A DNA stretch of 64,000 nucleotides, from NCBI GenBank assembly GCA_029931535.1, contig JAQPZY010001695.1, positions 7,230,001-7,294,000 of the forward strand. The letters are read 5' to 3'. The first letter of the stretch is position 1, and every line of letters starts with the position of its first letter. The notes under the pieces were generated by a model. That model was not told the DNA's origin. It saw only the letters and a program-made list of their open reading frames with translations, and made no database searches. The position numbers were made by a program, and so were the translations under genes. This DNA comes from Margaritifera margaritifera. Taxonomy: Eukaryota > Mollusca > Bivalvia > Unionida > Margaritiferidae. Shown one piece after another: positions 25,690 to 40,200 of this stretch.

Positions 25690-28105
25690 GAAGAAGATCG
25701 CTTCTCTCAGGAGAAATGTCATCGTATTACCGCTCATCACGATCAGCGAAATAGGTCAGCGCGACAAGCAGCTTCTATATTTAAAAATAACGGGTTCAGT
25801 TGACAAGAGCGACCTCTGGCGAGCAAATTTTTAGTAACTCTTAAACTCTAAATGTACAAAATGTATTTTAATATACAAACGATAAATCTTGATATTCAGT
25901 ATTATTTTTAACCGTTAAAGTGGACAGTCTCATCGTGTAACATAAAATATCCATCTCCAAATTCGATTTAACATGGAGTAACGTTTATGTAGGTAAATGT
26001 CGAATCAACATGCAGAATTTAGATCATGACCCAGGAAATGGGAACATTAAACCCACGCTATGTAATTCAGTCTTCCTTGCTGAACTTTCAAAAAATGAAT
26101 TTAGGCCAAACAATGAAATAAAAATCAATATACTGAAATTGTCGACAAATGAATTTAAAATGCCACAATTTAATTTAACATATTTTAGACCAACGAAATT
26201 AAACTTTCAACAACCACATATCATTCCAGCAGTTAAAGACAATCAGCCTGACAGACACAATGAAACTTTCAGCCACAGCTGTGTAATTCAACAGAAAAAA
26301 TCCAAAAACTCGACATAGGAATAGGGGCTTTCAACACAAGCAATTTGATTCAACGTGTGAAATTGGTATTCTCGACATATAACATCAAAATTTCAACTGC
26401 AACGGTCTCAATGGACTAACTTTTGTCCCCTACGGCGCCTCATAAAACTCCCCTACGATTGAAACAGGGCTTATGAGTTTATTGCAACATCTATTTGAAA
26501 TGCTTATGGAAAATGTCGTTATGAGAAGTTGAAACTGTATATGTAACATAGTTGATTCTAGAAGGTACCATTCTAAATTGGGCAAGCTCTTGTCCAGTCA
26601 TCCGATGACGTCATGATTCAAACCTATGGTGTATTCTAACTCCTGTGACCAAAACTATCGTTCGACCTACATCACTACTACGATGTTTTGGTGATCTTGT
26701 TTCAGCTGAATACTTAAAATGAATCCATTTCTTCTCATCATAGCCATGGTCACCAATACACTTGAACAACAATTAAAGGTGAAACGATTTTGGGTCACAG
26801 CGCCAAAGCAAACCACATGCTGGCAATTAAATTTGTTCCATGTCCACTGGAATCTCGGTTATACAATCGCATTCGGACCACCTGGACTATTTATGCGAGA
26901 GAAAAATATGCTTTGGATGTATGTCGGCGCAGTAATTTACAGAAAAATCATACATTTTGCTCACCAGAAATTTCTTTGCAAAAAAGAAACCGCAATCTAT
27001 TCGGACCACCTCTGCTATTTCCATAGGATTGAACTCGAAGTTACGAATGATGCGATCTTTGATTCGCAGATGTAACCCGAGGAGTCAATTTCGAGGGAAG
27101 TTGCTTGTTATCGGGATACGATTGGTTGCGTAACTTAAGTTACCATTTGAAACATGAATTGCACGGCAAAACATGGCACCTGCTTGATTACACCAAGATA
27201 GCAGCCAAAGCTCTTTTTAGAACTACCTTTCGTTTTGAAAATTTCTAGCTTTAAATACCGATTTTTATTTTTATTTTAGGCATCTCGCTTTCATCTAACA
27301 TGTAAAAGAAAAAGTCAAGTAAATTATAATTTTTATCTAGTTCTCACCGTGCTTAAGACTCTTATATATTTCAATTTCTTAAACTGTGTAGTTTTTTTCT
27401 GTGTTTATTACTCAAGTTTTTAAGAATTACTATTTTCAATCATCGCACGTTTATTGCAATATGCAATGTATATATTAATGACTCTTCCTTGCAGCGTGGT
27501 ATTCTCCCTTCACTCTTTTAATATTTCTACACTTATTCTGACAGGATTCAATTTTAATATTTGAAAGTACTTGTCACACGGACAAGTGCTTTTGGCAGGT
27601 ATTCGTCAAGATCCACAGCTATTTGTAAGTACTACATGCAAATTTATTGACAGCTATGTCCGACTGTTTTTATGACAACAGGCAGATATTTTTTATTAAT
27701 ATTTTTCGAGGAGAACATGATTATATTTTTGCATGAAGAAAAAACTGGCAGGTTGATTATTTTCTTTTCCAATTCACGTCATATGTATCTTCAAACTTCA
27801 CGATGCAAAAAAATGTGAAAAGATCAATTTTAACAAAACTGTAAAGCCGATATTGCTGCCTCATCAAGAGAAACTACACACAATTTATTTAAAGCCGATT
27901 TTCATTATCAAACATTTCTAACATATACTCGCAATTTAAAAACAAAATATATTGGCAAAGCCCACACACTAAATATTGAAATAGCAATGACATATTTCCA
28001 ATAAATAAGGGGGCGTTGGGTGGGATACCTGGGAAAGACCGGAAAATTTGAAAATGTTTGCTATGTAGAAATTCAGATATATTTGATGGTTTCTGGTCAA
28101 TCAAG
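25690..28105. other. No host gene recognised
   Basis: 25.9-26.5 kb has an open frame of about 100 codons (26010-26318) whose DNA is composed of imperfectly recurring AATTTAACA-type phrases. I read this as decayed repeat. The interspersed repeat lies at 26.9 kb. The rest is AT-rich. Confidence 0.4.
26865..27065 (+). repeat. Unnamed interspersed repeat, copy 3
   Basis: Aligns with the first two thirds of the 7.6 kb copy, including CCACCTGGACTATTTATGCG versus CCACCTGGCCTATTTATGCG. It ends near the GAACTCGAAGTTACGAATGA segment. Confidence 0.65.
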
Positions 28106-28107
28106 AG

Positions 28108-28109
<2 letters not shown>

Positions 28110-28177
<68 letters not shown>
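28110..28177 (+). repeat. (AT)n microsatellite
   Basis: About 68 bp of alternating AT. Confidence 0.97.
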
Positions 28178-28178
<1 letters not shown>

Positions 28179-28293
28179 GTTACACTAAATATTATAAAAA
28201 GTATAATAGTCACAAATATGTAACGTTTAAGACAGTTGAAGCAGGTCGGTTTATAAACATTTTGTAGCATTTTTTAGTCTTCGCAATCTCCAA

Positions 28294-28424
28294 AGAATTG
28301 TTGAGTCTATGTAAAACCATACATATTTGTTCGACAACGCCCCACCCAAGACCCCAAAAAACTGTAGAGTCTATGTAAAACCATTCATACTTGTTCGACA
28401 ATGCCCCACCCCAAGACTCTTGAT
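28294..28424 (+). repeat. Tandem duplication, about 65 bp x2
   Basis: GAGTCTATGTAAAACCATAC, TTGTTCGACAACGCCCCACC and CAAGAC recur with few differences. Confidence 0.85.
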
Positions 28425-28891
28425 TATATTCAGGAACAGGTAAAAGGATGATCGTTGAACTTTTGTGACCTTTATCCGCAAGGTCAGATGTGCAAACGGT
28501 ACTTTTACATTCCAGCGGTGATCTTCGATAAATTGGTAATTTTTAGCTTGCTCCCGTTTCTGTCTATGTCCTTATCTATCCATCGGACCACAAGAGGGCG
28601 GTAAGGCACCAGGCATACGGACTACAAACTATCGCTTAGCGCAACAGTACTTTCATCCGATATTCGGACAGGAAGATACATTAAGTAACTTCAGTGTTTG
28701 GCCCTGATTTTATTGGCGCCCCTAGGAGTGGGAGTGTACGCTAGGAATGAATGGGACCCATTTTTGGACAAGGAGAGATAACAAACGTTTAATTAATGGC
28801 TGGAAGAGTGTGAAAGAAAAATGCTCATCTCTTGCAAGTTTAATGTTTTCGTAAGATTCTTGATGTCTTGACAGGAGGGCGGGCCTGCTGG

Positions 28892-28918
28892 GATTGGTCT
28901 ATACATATTTATATAAAG
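28892..28918 (+). promoter_or_regulatory. Candidate promoter of the protease gene (ATTGG and TATA-like)
   Basis: An inverted CCAAT (ATTGG, about 28893) and a TATATAAAG-like box (about 28909-28918) lie about 340 bp upstream of the start codon. In an AT-rich genome such boxes are common by chance, and the spacing between them is short. Treat this as a candidate only. Confidence 0.25.
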
Positions 28919-29250
28919 AGACACATTGCGAACAAAAACTAATGTATCAGCGTTGAGATAACTTGAATACAGATTAATATATAATATTTTGTCATTGTGC
29001 ATCTTTGACCAGGGCCTCTGTGCACTCTTTGTCTTTTGGTATTTCATCGGAGGCCTGAAAGTGACAATTTTGTGGAAATAAGGAAAATCTGCAATTATAG
29101 TTATGAACGATACACTTTTGAGCTGAATAGTATCCTGACGAAGATTCATATATTTCACTGAAGTCTTGAACATTTCCCAGCGCATTTTTCAGCACGATCA
29201 GCTGAACATTCCGCAATCGTCCATCAAGAACAAGAAAAATATTTGTTAAG

Positions 29251-29305
29251 ATGGCTTTCACAGGCTGCGTGTACCTCTGCTCGCTGGTTCTCTATCAACT
29301 GACAG
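29251..29305 (+). CDS. Protease exon 1: start codon and signal peptide
   Basis: ATG opens an 18-codon exon (MAFTGCVYLCSLVLYQLT) ending in phase 1 at ACAG|GTAAGT, a strong donor. The residues are mostly hydrophobic, as in a short secretion signal. The adjacent Gly is split across the junction with exon 2. I chose this exon because its phase and position fit exon 2 and because it encodes a leader where a secreted protease needs one. The 11.7 kb distance to exon 2 makes it the least certain exon of the model. Confidence 0.7.
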
Positions 29306-30393
29306 GTAAGTGGGTTTTGGTTTCCGTAATGGTCAGTTTTATACATAATATATCCTATTATGTAAAGTAATATTCCAGGTTGAAAAGAGTTTTTTTTTCT
29401 TTTATAATAATAGATGATCCTATTTACGAATTGTTTTGTATTTAGAACAAAACTATTTTACCAAGAAATCAGACACTAACCATACAGAAATTATTTAGGA
29501 ACTAAGTATATTTGGAAATTATTTAGGAACTAAGTATATTTGGAAATTATTTAGGAACTAAGTATATTTGGAAATGGTTCCTACAGAAATAGCATATAAG
29601 TCAACGTTTCTAAAACTCAATGATGGATGGCGGTAACATAAAAGTTATGCACCATCTTTCTAGTTACAAAAAACGATGGATATTTTTTTGCTTTTTGAAA
29701 CAAAAACAGCTTTGGTAATCGTCACATTAGACAGGCTCTGTTAAAAAAAAACCTGTTTGGTAATTTTCATTTTATTTTTATCCATAACAATATTTGTTTG
29801 GGTCTAAAAAAAAAAGATAATTTGACGCCCAATTTGTTTTTTACAAGACACGTTCTTTATAATCTAAACGAAAATATAACAGGATAAAACATGAGAATCA
29901 AACTGACCAATGAAAATATAACAGGATAAAACATGAGAATCAAAAAGACCAATGAAAATGGTTGCAATATCCATAAGATATAAAACAAAAACTTAATTGC
30001 AGTTACACATAAGGTGATTATCGAATGATTGCAAATTTCAAACGCCATCTGAAACTTTTCATTTTGTATGATTTTGATTCAATCAAAAATAAAAATCATG
30101 TTCATGATCGGACCAAATCAGACAAAAAGAGACATGGCTGTTTATAAGATTTTATTCTTTCAAACAGATATTCTTCGCGATCACTCACGCAATTATTGAA
30201 ATTTATAAACTGAAAACATTACTTTCATTCGAACTGATGTATCGCTAGAAACCTGATTATTGGTATCCATCATTCATTATGTAAACGGCCTTGACTAAAC
30301 ACTTTAATATCCCATTCGTAGCGTCAGACCTAATAATAATCAGTCATACTCACCCTTTAAATATTAATATTATATATATATATATATATATAG

Positions 30394-30445
<52 letters not shown>

Positions 30446-33400
30446 GTGTGTGTGTTTGTTTACTTAATCATTTCTACGTTTAACTGTATAGTATTACGAC
30501 ATGCAACGATGAATTTTTAATATTTTGGTAGTGTCAGTAATTAAGCCCCGACATACATCAAATGTATTTATTTCTGAACAAAATACAGGATCTAATGCAA
30601 CTCTTCACTAACGATTGCAGAAATATTCAAGAGGTACGTCTCAAATATATCACTTTGTTCCAGCGAGAAAGAACTGTTTTGCTTTGGATCTACTCTACAT
30701 CCACAATTTCCAAGTTAATATTCTCGAATAATCTATCTCTATCGGAAAATAAGTACATATACCTAGATCCGTTAAAAATAAGTACATACACCTAGGTCCG
30801 TTAAAAATAAGTGCCTACACCTAGGTCCGTTTCCTCATTTGCTTTTACTCGCTCAATAGGAAATCTGCAACGTATCAGCTAAATTAATTCTTGCCAAAAC
30901 AGAGTCGAATTCCAGTTACTGGCCACAGAGAGGTGCCTATTTTTATATTCCAAAGACTCTATAATAATAGAAAAATATGAATACAGCCACAAGACGTCAG
31001 TCTTTTCTGCATGAAAGTAAACAGTTCATCCGAATACAGTAAACTTCATATAAAAGAACACTAAAATTAACTTTAAAGACGGAATTTGTTAAATAAAAAA
31101 AGATGTGAAAATGATGTTAACATTGAATGACAGCTAATACTCTTTGCGGTGAAATATGAAGCACTTAGCACTATTTTAAGACTTTGACTGTATTTACACC
31201 TCTTCTAGAAACGGAAAACTTTTTTTTAAAATCGGGAATAAGTTTTACAAAATATGAATAGATTCACAAAAGAGTGACGTTATATAGTGCTTAATGAAAA
31301 TTTGTTACTTAAAAGAAGGTACGTGGAATTTGGTACAATGGCTACGTACCGAACACTGTAAAAATTGTTACTTCTGTGTATGTCTGAACGAGTGATGCAA
31401 TTAAATTAAGTTTTCCTTTTCAAGTTTACTTTTATTGATTTCCCTTTTTTAGGGCCGTGTCTGTACTTTGGTGATATGAGCAACATCTTCATACAGCACG
31501 TTGGAGTGCTGCTTTACACATCATATGAAAATACAGTCAAAGTCATAAAACATTGTTAGGTACTTCATATTTCATTCTAAAGAGCGTTAACTGTTATTCA
31601 ATGTTAACGTCATTTTCACATCTTTTGTATAACAAAATTCGTCTTTAAACTTAATAGCTTTATCATTATCACCAAAATAAATATCAAGGCATAATTTTTG
31701 AGATAGTGGAAAAAAATCACACGAAATGGAAATAAGTTTTTTAAGTTTTGCATCCTTAGACCTTCATTTTGATGATGTAAGTTCAAGATTAATGGAAAAA
31801 GGTTAAATGTTAAAGGTTAAAGGGACCAGGATCTTCTGATTGGTACTTTTTGTTCTGTTGTGCTCAGCTTTGCCTTAAAAATGTAAAAAATTTGGGGGAA
31901 AGTATTTAATTAAAAAATTTTAAAATTTGAGAATTCATAAAATTTTAAAACTGTAGTTAATTATAATAATTTTCTACCTGAAATGTGGATATATTACAAG
32001 TTTGCAGAGTCGTAAATCACTTGAATAAATTAAGCCCATTCAGTACATGCTATGAAAAAAAATCAAAATCAAAAAAAAAAAAAAAAAAAAAAATCGCAGT
32101 CCTTGGATTGTCTATTTTCTTAGACATTTGCTTGGAACGTGCTTGTTTTACAGAAACAACGTGTCCTTCATAAATAAAGAGTAACCCAAAATCTTCAGCT
32201 AAACCTGAATGATAAATGCAAGTTATATAAAATGAAAATGTCTAAATCTAAAAAAAAAAAAAAAAAAAAAAAATATCTTCCCAAGAACACTAGCATCTGA
32301 ACAAAGCATCATGATACATGTACATCCTTGACCAGAGGTAGTACTTTCATTGGTACATTTCATATAGATATAGACGCGTTCGTGTGAATCAGCACAAACC
32401 TTTCATAAAAAATGCGTATTAAGAACTCCTTTTACTGGGTCATACATTAAAAAATTAATCGGATTGGTTTGGTGTTTTACGGCACAGCAACACAAGTATA
32501 GAGTGCAGGGCAATTGGAATAAAGTGCATTGCTCAAGGACAGACCAGGGTAGACGACATGCTCTGATCCGATGGTAGGATTCGAACCCGAACCCTTCGGC
32601 CGCGGATCGGGCACGCTAATCTAATTTGTGAATATTTTCGGATAATGCAAGGACAATAATTACCAAAATTACTTGACTCAGATTTTTACTCTGTGACTAT
32701 ATAGTCGCTTGACGAAAAATTTGGATATTTAGTTTTTAAAAGGATTAAAAAAGGTTTGAAATTTATTCTATGAAATATTGAAAGGGGCCTGTTGTCGTTT
32801 TTTAAGCGCCAAGATTTGATTCTTTGAGGTTTTTACTGCGGTTGCTTACAAGTAAATTTTGAAATATTTTCCTATCTGTTTTATATGCTGTTAATTAAAG
32901 TGGCATGTTACGTTGTATGAAAAAGGATAAAACTTTAGCAATCAAGTTGAGCATATCATTCGAAGTTCGCAAATAGGAAAGCTTATACCAGCGTAGTCGA
33001 TATCATCTTTAAATCTTGTCATCTTCTCTGGGCGTTTGAAAGTGCATGTTACGATGCATACAATTTGTCTGCATCCCAAGAGGGAATATTGTTCAATGCA
33101 ATACACGAGGCATTAAAACGGTGTCTTTTAATTTACTTTGCATATTTTAATAACTGAACTTCATGCTGTACATGATTCACGAAGTCGTGAAGCTTGAAAA
33201 TCGATTACACACTGCATGAACGGCCGTAACGAAAATCGATTACACACTGCATGAACGGCCGTAACGAAAATCGATTACACACTGCATGAACGGCCGTAGC
33301 GAAGTGAAATCTGTTCATTCGTAGTATATAACGGATTTTCAACCTTCATGACTTCACGAATCCTGTAAAAAATGAAGTTTAATTCTAATAATCACAAATA

Positions 33401-33909
33401 GTTCTAAACAAAATAACGAATCTCAAGAAATATGTAACAGAACTCCATGTTAACCATTGTTTGCAAATATGGTCAAAGCACATAAAAGGACGCATGAATA
33501 CAATGGTTGTTCCTTATTGGTGTTATGAACTGATAACTTACAGTTTTTCTGCGTCACATGATGCGATTTTAACCAATCTAAATATCTGTTATAAAAGCTT
33601 GGTACAAAATTTTAAATTATATCTTATTGTGTTCATGGATATACGTGTTTAAGCCGTTCAGGTACCAAGATTTGTTGTCATCAGGTAACTTAAAGAAATC
33701 AGTTGTTTCCGTTACAGTCGTCATCCTGTAAATATTGAATGACACGATTCATAACCAATTTTAATTAAACAATAAGGGCTAGGACACATATAGGTCCTTT
33801 CCATTAACATACCTCTACAACTGTAAAGATGACAATAATTTTACAAAAACTTGAGCATATCTAGAAACTAGATCAAAATCACATTTGTCAAAGACATGAC
33901 ATTTCATAG

Positions 33910-33993
<84 letters not shown>

Positions 33994-36900
33994 CACTGGT
34001 TACAGCAACTGTTGTCCACTTCATTTCTTTGAGGTTGCAGGATTCTCGGCTTTTTGTTTCAAGAACTAAAATCGTCTAGTTTCGAGAATACGTTTCTGAA
34101 CAATTAGGAATATATAAGAGTGGTTTTCGTTATTTAGTTTGGCGCCACCTTTCAATCATAAATCTAGCGTCAACTAAGAGAGAGTTGAAAGATAGAACAA
34201 CGGAACTAGGATCTTTGAGTGTTACATTTTGAAAGATAAAAGATAGAAAAAAAAATAGTGTTCAGCATCTGCGTTATCGTAACCAAATGCACACATCGGA
34301 GAGTTAACCAAGTTCACACTGTAAATGTCGGATTGAGAGGTCTACTTGCATGTCTGAGTTTAGCGTGTAGGCTATTAAGGTGACGATGACCAATATCATA
34401 ATATGGTGATGGTCTGGGAGTTGGAATAGATTAATGTTCTTTAAAATAATTAGACTGGAAGCATTTTGTACATCGTCAGATTATCATTGTTATAAATGTT
34501 GGCTGTAGTCGTCATGAAAACGTTTCTGTTATATTACAAATAAAAAGTTATCGCTTAAAAACATGTGCAAAAACGTATTTGGACAGTTTAACATTTGCAA
34601 GGGGACATAAATTTCTTCAACTAAATTTTGTAACAGTTTAGGACTATATTTGGTAGGTTTCAGTGGCTTTATTTTATTTCATTTCTAGTTTATGTATAAT
34701 ATTATCAAAATAATAATTTGATTTCTAACTTCGGAAATCGGTAGCAGTTTACCATTATTTTAAAATAAGGGTTCAGCATCCACTCATTCCGAAGCTACAG
34801 GACTGGTCGGTAAGTCTAAGTGGAGGTAATAAACCGATGTCTTTGTAGAATGTAATTGTATCATAATTTTCCAATAAAGTCGAGGATCTGAAGATTTCAG
34901 GGAAGCCAAATTATTTTAAAGATTTTAAATAAATGTTTCCTCATATACAATGAAAGTTCTAGTAGATGCATAGCATTCCTGTATCGTACAACAAATTCTT
35001 GACCTCTATATTCACCAGCCTTTGGCTATATTTGTCCGAGAGGAAACTGTACTGAAATTCATTCACTCATTCATTCATTCATTCATTCATTCATTCATTC
35101 ATTCATTCATGCATTCATTCATTCGTTCGTTCGTTCGTTCGTTCGTTCGTTCGTTCGTTCGTTCATTCATTCATTCATTCATTCATTCATTCATTCATTC
35201 ATTCATTCATTCATTCATTCATTCATTCATTCATTCATTCAAAGAATTAGTTATTATCCAATGCACTTATACTATGGGCATATTCGCTCTATCAGTAATA
35301 AATTCCACAAATTTGTTAAGTAGTTGTTTCCGATAAGATCGTCGATCGGAGCCGAGCTTCCAATGCCCTTCAGTAAGACCCCATGGTGCTTGAAGCAACA
35401 AGCTCGGAAAAATCAAAAACAACATCTGTTAGATAGTCAATGTTATGGCCCTCGTACGTATTTTTAACATGTCTTATTATAGGTTCCATGATGTGAAGCT
35501 ACATCTGTCAGAGTACTAATATCGGACTGATAAAAAAAAAATTATTTTAAGAGTTAGTCATTACCCCTGTTTGATCACATTCATATCATTTTTGCTATGA
35601 AAAACAAATACATATGTTGATTCACATATAAAACTGCAGAGTTCTAGACATTTGTCGTGTCAGACTTTGGAGATTTTCATACCTGAATATGTTTAGAAGA
35701 ATATAATCTGCACCCAAAAGTAGATGGCACATTTTGGTAAATTATTGTAATAGATTTGCTGTCTTTAAATTTGGCGCTAACTTCGCAATTTTAAATTCGT
35801 AATACCGTAATTCCGTCTAAATGGAAATGAACTTTTAAAACAGCGCAAAAAGGTATACGCTAACTGGCTATGCATTTCCATTGTTTTGTAATTATTTTTT
35901 TTTTTTTTTTTTTTAGCCAGAAGTTTCGAGCAATAGATGCTTTTTGTAAGTTAGGCTTGAGGACTGAAATAACAATTTACTTCATTTACAATAAATATAT
36001 GTTGCTGTAACGAACAGTTTCGCTCCATGACATATGTTCCTTTTATTACAAGTTGGTATACCCCTGTACATGAATTTCTAAACAGCCGTACATGAATACA
36101 TTGGAGTTTGCTTGAATTTTCTTTAAATTCCGAAATTAGTAATACCGAGTTTCTTCATATAACGAGTTTCCATTCTATATGAAGGTATCTGTTTCCATTC
36201 TATATGAAGGCATCTGTTTCCATTCTATATGAAGGTATCTATTTCCATTCTATATGAAGGTATCTGTTTCCATTCTATATGAAGGTATATGTTTCCATCC
36301 GATATGAAGGTATCTGTTTCCATTCTATATGAAGGCATCTGTTTCCATTCTATATGAAGGCATCTGTATCCATTCTATATGAAGGCATCTGTTTCCATTC
36401 TATATGAAGGCATCTGTTTCCATTCTATATGAAGGCATCTGTTTCCATTCTATACGAAGGCATCTGTTTCCATTCTATATGAAGGCATCTGTTTCCATTC
36501 TATATGAAGGTATCTGATTCAATTCTATATGAAGGCATCTGTTTCACAAAGCCACTCAGAACATTTACCTGGTTAATAAATGAAAGAGAACTTTATAAAT
36601 TCCAATTACTATTTTTCTAAACAGCTTCACTAAATTTGCTAATGACTGTATGCTACTGAGGAAACAAATCCTTCAGGACAGGAAGGTCATAAAAAGTGGA
36701 AATATGAATAATAATTGCATAACCTTGTGTAGCGTACATACATACATATATACATACATAAAATGTAATATACATACATATATATTTCCTAGAATCTCCA
36801 AACCCAACTCAGTCATTATGGCCTAATGAATAATTGAAATTAGGTATGTTAATTGCTTAAATTCTTCCCGTTATCATCATCGTCGTCGTCGTCAAGTACC

Positions 36901-37164
36901 CTCAGTGAATAAAAAAAGGGAATAGTGTGACATAATTTTGTCTAAACCACAACTAATTTCCCATCCCAAAAATAACAATTTATCCCTATATTTTCGAAGT
37001 GAACAGACGCGTAGATACATAATGCCTCAATATTGCGCAGTGACGATGATGCTTTAATTGAAAAGAACTGCTCGCGACAAACCGGTTTTATTACATTTTA
37101 AATGTGTAGACAATTCCGTAATTACCGAAGTTTTGCTTTTTATTACCGTTGTAAAAGATAATTT

Positions 37165-37202
<38 letters not shown>

Positions 37203-40200
37203 GCATCCGGCTACTTTTCCGATGTACAGATTGTCGCCACATTTGAAGACTCTTCACATGTGAAACCAGGATTAGTTCATACCGTGACGCATTTGTAACA
37301 TTATCGTCACTTTCCGATGCAAGTAAGATAACTTTGACTCTCTGAAAGAGACTCTGAGATAATCGTAGTGATACTTCTCTAATCGGTAGGTTTTTGGCGG
37401 ACGAAATATCAGGCTATAAACGCAACAACAAGATTTTTATAATGAAAGACATGCATCAACGTTTCAACAATTAATACATACCTGCACTTTTAATTGTATG
37501 CAACCTTTGAATGAAAATAATAATTAAAAAATAATAATTAATAATTAATTAAGTTTTAACAGCGTCAAACGCTTGCTTACGTTGCTATTAGCGACGAGAC
37601 GTCAGCGAGTCTTTCAATCGGAACATCATTGGCCTTTTCGATTGCATGCTAGAAAAAACAAAAACCCGCAGATTGAAATAATGGCATTTTGAACTGCTAT
37701 CAAACCCGTGGTTGTTATTACGCTATAATAACTTCATTGACGTCACAATGCCTAGATATTATCACTAACATTAACGTAAGCAATAGTTTCAGGCTATTCA
37801 AACGGAATGGTTTCTTGAATTTTGTCAGCACAAAATTGCATGAATAACATTACAAAAACACATTTAAGGTACTTCATTGATTGTTGAAACGTCGTCGAGT
37901 GTTATTTCAACACCTATCATTTTATAAGAATCTGTTCTTCACACATCTAGCCGGATGTTCGTCAGCCAAAAACGTACCAGTTTAGGAAGTAACACTTCCG
38001 AGTCTCTTTCAGAGAGTCGAAGTTATTCGAATCGCATCGGAAAGAGACAAGGATGTTCCGAATGCAAGTCATCGTAACGTCATTAAAGTTATTATGAGGT
38101 TAAAGAGCACGGGTTTAAGGACAATTCAGAATGGCTACTTCTTAAATACTCAGTTGTTTTTTTTTTTTTTTTTTGTTTTTTTTTTGTTTTTTGTTTTTTT
38201 TTTAGCATGAAATGGAAAAGGCTGAGGACGTTCCGATTGACCGTGACGTTGCTTAGTCCATACTGATTATGAGACAAGCTGACTCGAAGTTTTGATACAT
38301 ATTAGCAAGTTTCGATTTAATTTTAATATAATTTGTTTTCATATTAAAAAGTACATGTCTTAGCACTATCTCGGGTATTATGAGTTTACTTAAAGAATAT
38401 GTAATATTTATCATCCCGTGGAGAAAAGATGTAGGTTTTCGGAGTAGGATGTACAAATATGACCGCCTTATAAACTGGTTCCTCGTTTATCTTCATAATC
38501 TGAATTAATCTTCATTATTTCATTTATAGTTTAACATTGTTGTTCTGTGATTTATGTTTTCAACGCTGAATCGGTAGACGAATGTTTCGGCGATAGACCG
38601 GATGTGACCTAGTGACGTCACAAATATATCCATCATGGCATCTCTCGTAGCCCAGACTATCGTCGCTATTTTTGTTTAATTAATCGGTCATATCTTTTAA
38701 ACTGCTCTTTGGATTGAATACAAGTTTGATATATATTTCCATTCACTTAGTACAGAATATACATTCAAAGCACATGTTAAAATTAGAGTTCGTTTTCCTT
38801 TAAGGTTTTCGTGACTGACGTATGATAGGAATGGTTGCGAGTTTCTTTCGTTGTTTCGTATTCTTTCAAATATTTTCGAAATTGAAAGGTACATTCCCTC
38901 ATTTGTAATTAATCATCCTTTCCATAATATTGCAAACAGAAATTATAGAAAGGCCATACAATCTTTTGACTATAATTGGAATACAAAATCCAAGACCATA
39001 AATAAAAATTAAAAATTATATTTTTTTTTATTGTTTTTGTTTTGTTTTGATTTGATTTCTAAACATATAGTGTGATAACGCCTTGTTTAGAAACTTCCCA
39101 TTCTGGTATTGGGTACCCGTTTAAAACGGAAATTTCAATTGATAAATTAATTAGCTTCTGGTGAACGAATGTTACTCGGAAATAATGAGCCATTTACGCT
39201 GCAAGCTCTAGTGATTCTATCGGCATAAAGTTTTATATTTTGCGTCTTATATTTTTCAGCCCTTGATAAATATAACTTCCGAGTCTTTTTTTAAATGCCA
39301 GAAAGGGTGTGTCCTTTGAAACGATTACAGAAATGGCATTATACTTTCTAAATACGCATTTAGAAAGTGATTTTGGAATCGAAATTTTGGTGCCAGAAAG
39401 GGTAGTGTTTATTTATTGCGGGGTCTTGTATAAACTATAGCACTCAGTGTAAAAAAGGAGTGTCTATCAATTTGCTTGTTTAGCTCTTCAATGTTTCATC
39501 GCCTTCTGTTGATAACCTATCAGTGAATGTGATAATAAATCATATTTCCACTGATTTAGCATGATGTAGAACTTCAAACAGCTTGCATGCATTCCCATCC
39601 TTTGGCAATCGCCGTAGTATCAGCAACTTGTAAAGCATAAAATCACGATCTTGTTCTGCAAATTTATTTTGGCCTACCACAGCGGGGTCGACGTATTTCA
39701 CATACAAATCTTGTTTTGCAAACAATATTTGTAGTATTGAAGTCTTCATTCATAAAACTGGAGCACGAGTTTTACTACCGAGAAGTTCTTAAATCCATAA
39801 AGCCAATCAATTACAATGAATGGAGACTGGTGCTTGTAGTATGGAAGATGCTATCGCAGCAATCGCTGAGGCGCGGGGAGTGTTGCCCGATAAACTGCCT
39901 CCAATCTTGTCTGGTCACTGCTATTTATGAAGCAAATCTTGTATCCTTGGACAATAATCGTGTATTATTAGCTAAGGTGAGATATTTTTAGGTTATTGAA
40001 CATTCCTGGAACGCTTTAGGTGTTTGAGTAGCAATTGGCACTCGGAAAATGGGTCTGCAAAATCGCTCATCTGCATAGCTTAAAGACAAGCTACTTTGAC
40101 ATTATAGATGTGTGGGCGTTTTATCATATATCGTGTGCTGCTGCTTACTACCTTTCTTTTTCAACAATATATCCCTGGATCCTATCAAATATAATGCGAT

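Noticed and set aside
25428..25803. Three overlapping frames with an 11-residue repeat
   Set aside because: The 33-bp period keeps every frame open. No start context, splice sites or family signature were seen.
26010..26318. 102-codon open frame
   Set aside because: AT-rich with recurring AATTTAACA phrases and no recognisable domain. More likely decayed repeat, though a small gene is not excluded.
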